DNA of 64,000 bases from Sphingomonas baiyangensis. Lineage in GTDB: Bacteria > Pseudomonadota > Alphaproteobacteria > Sphingomonadales > Sphingomonadaceae. The stretch is from assembly GCF_005144715.1 (NCBI RefSeq), contig NZ_SWKR01000002.1:1-64000 (forward strand), in the 5' to 3' direction. The notes beneath the pieces were generated by a model. That model saw only the letters and a program-made list of their open reading frames with translations. It did not search any database and had not been told where the DNA came from. Of the stretch, positions 63,183 to 64,000 are shown piece after piece. The translations under genes and the position numbers were made by a program. Numbering within the stretch: the stretch's first letter is position 1; the number at the start of each line of letters is the position of its first letter.

Positions 63183-64000
63183 TTAAGCCTCCAGCCGCTC
63201 TTTTAACTTGGTAATGAGTTCGCCACCCGTTTGTGCAAATTTTTTGCTTAACGGTTCAACGTTGCCACATGCCAGCCGCTCTTGAAAAAAACGCCGTATC
63301 TGCCCCTTGGTCGGAGCCTTTCCCAACGATAATGCGGACTGGATTACATTTCGCGCCTCGTCGTCTAGCAAATCTTCGATGACCTTTACGCCAACAACGA
63401 GTTCATCGATCGTAACAAGGCGTTCTGCGGGGATACCGAACTCCTCTGCGTAGCGATCACGCTCAGTCTTACCGGCAATATCGCCGTCGAGTACGAACAG
63501 AAATTTTAAATTCCATCCGACGTGCAAGGCTGCGAGCGCGCCGAACGTTCCCGCACCCAAACCTGGCAACAGCGGAATATCATCGATACCTAGCAGCTTG
63601 GACAGATAACGAAGGATATAGTAGTCGGACTTTCCCTCCAAAACGATAGACGCTTTTTGCGCATCAAATTTCGATGGAACGACCGCGAGTCGGTCCAAGA
63701 TTGGTTGAAAGTAACTCGTCTGGCCGGGGAAAAAGTTGACGAAGTTTCTATACGTCTCAACCTTGATATCCAGAGACTCGTCATCCAAGGATATATCGTC
63801 AAGCACCGACATTACTGGAGCGTCCGCTCGGTTTGTGACGATGAAAGTTTGTTCAAGCCACTTTGGTTCGATGAGATAATGGCTATGCGTGGAGTAAGCT
63901 AAAGTGTGTTCGCCCTTCGCGATTTCGGGAAATGACTCGATGAGCTTTTGCTGCGCAGCGGCGTGAAGATTGGATGCAGGCTCGTCAAATAAGAAAAGCA
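63183..64000 (-). CDS. OLD-family ATPase/TOPRIM nuclease, 5' end outside the window
   Basis: The frame stays open from its stop at 63183 to the window edge (62 codons before the internal Met at 63812), so this is the C-terminal ~270 residues of a larger protein. From the edge inward, LFLFDEPASNLH is the ABC-type Walker B with D-loop, and AYSTHSHYLI is the His switch. A TOPRIM domain follows: ASIVLEGKSDYYILRYLSKLLG (Glu motif) and FLFVLDGDIAGKTERDRYAEEFG (DxD motif). This layout is that of OLD nucleases, including GajA of the Gabija anti-phage system. G+C is visibly lower than in the rest of the window, a sign of transfer. No helicase partner is within reach downstream. Confidence 0.8.
   Translation of the reverse strand, partial: LFLFDEPASNLHAAAQQKLIESFPEIAKGEHTLAYSTHSHYLIEPKWLEQTFIVTNRADAPVMSVLDDISLDDESLDIKVETYRNFVNFFPGQTSYFQPILDRLAVVPSKFDAQKASIVLEGKSDYYILRYLSKLLGIDDIPLLPGLGAGTFGALAALHVGWNLKFLFVLDGDIAGKTERDRYAEEFGIPAERLVTIDELVVGVKVIEDLLDDEARNVIQSALSLGKAPTKGQIRRFFQERLACGNVEPLSKKFAQTGGELITKLKERLEA

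Noticed and set aside
63183..63812. A 209-residue protein starting at the internal Met (63812)
   Set aside because: The frame is open upstream to the window edge and encodes Walker B and His-switch motifs, so that Met is internal.
63657..63902. 81-codon plus-strand frame at the window end
   Set aside because: It is antisense to the OLD-type gene, whose motifs in the other strand are convincing, and has no good ribosome site.

Overview
The window is high-G+C, densely coded DNA from an alphaproteobacterium, most likely a sphingomonad (order Sphingomonadales). The signs are several large TonB-dependent receptors, an EipA/DUF1134 protein, sphingomonad-like rpoB/rpoC and rplK/rplA, repeat elements with CCGTTCG...CGAACGG ends, and homologues of the lignin-catabolic proteins LigW and LigM known from Sphingobium sp. 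SYK-6. The organism call is inference from protein families; no rRNA is present.

Layout. 1-5.9 kb: the 3' part of a family 3 glycoside hydrolase, then an iron-uptake set (TonB-dependent siderophore receptor, small membrane protein, PepSY protein) behind a Fur-like box. 5.9-15.2 kb: an aromatic-acid block with an AAHS-type MFS carrier, a divergent MarR regulator, four amidohydrolase-family decarboxylase-like enzymes (one with a Tat signal) and a TonB-dependent receptor. 15.2-21.0 kb: a two-gene surface/secretion pair, made of a Slam-like TPR plus beta-barrel outer-membrane protein and a 1482-residue FecR-domain repeat protein with Glu-Pro linkers. 21.1-30.7 kb: the lignin-type core. One arm is a 52-residue protein, an aldehyde dehydrogenase, LigW (5-carboxyvanillate decarboxylase) and an MFS carrier. 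The next arm is metF-purU-folD-folB. Divergent from that are an alpha/beta hydrolase and LigM (tetrahydrofolate-dependent O-demethylase). 30.8-38.1 kb: an IclR regulator and a TonB-dependent receptor, a MetE C-terminal-like protein, an NDP-forming acyl-CoA synthetase and an NTF2-fold protein.

38.1-43.1 kb: eipA, tRNA-Ser(GCT), a DUF815 ATPase and a translationally coupled GNAT/large membrane protein pair of unknown role. 43.2-58.0 kb: rpoC, rpoB, a proline-rich membrane protein, threonine synthase, a CsoR/glutaredoxin-MauE operon, a membrane LuxR-DUF4019 protein, rplA and rplK. 58.2-63.2 kb: katG, an amidase lipoprotein and a protein with a duplicated helix-turn-helix-like unit. At 63.2 kb the G+C falls visibly and a truncated OLD-type ATPase/TOPRIM nuclease runs off the end, probably the edge of an acquired defence island.

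How the genes may work together (inference): aromatic acids cross the outer membrane through the TonB receptors and the inner membrane through the MFS carriers. LigW removes the 5-carboxyl group, and LigM moves the O-methyl group to tetrahydrofolate. MetF, FolD and PurU then oxidise and release that carbon as formate and recycle the cofactor, while FolB supplies pterin. Candidate operators link parts of the region: a 16-bp inverted repeat occurs before both the Tat-exported amidohydrolase and the ligW operon, and AT-rich palindromes flank the MarR gene.
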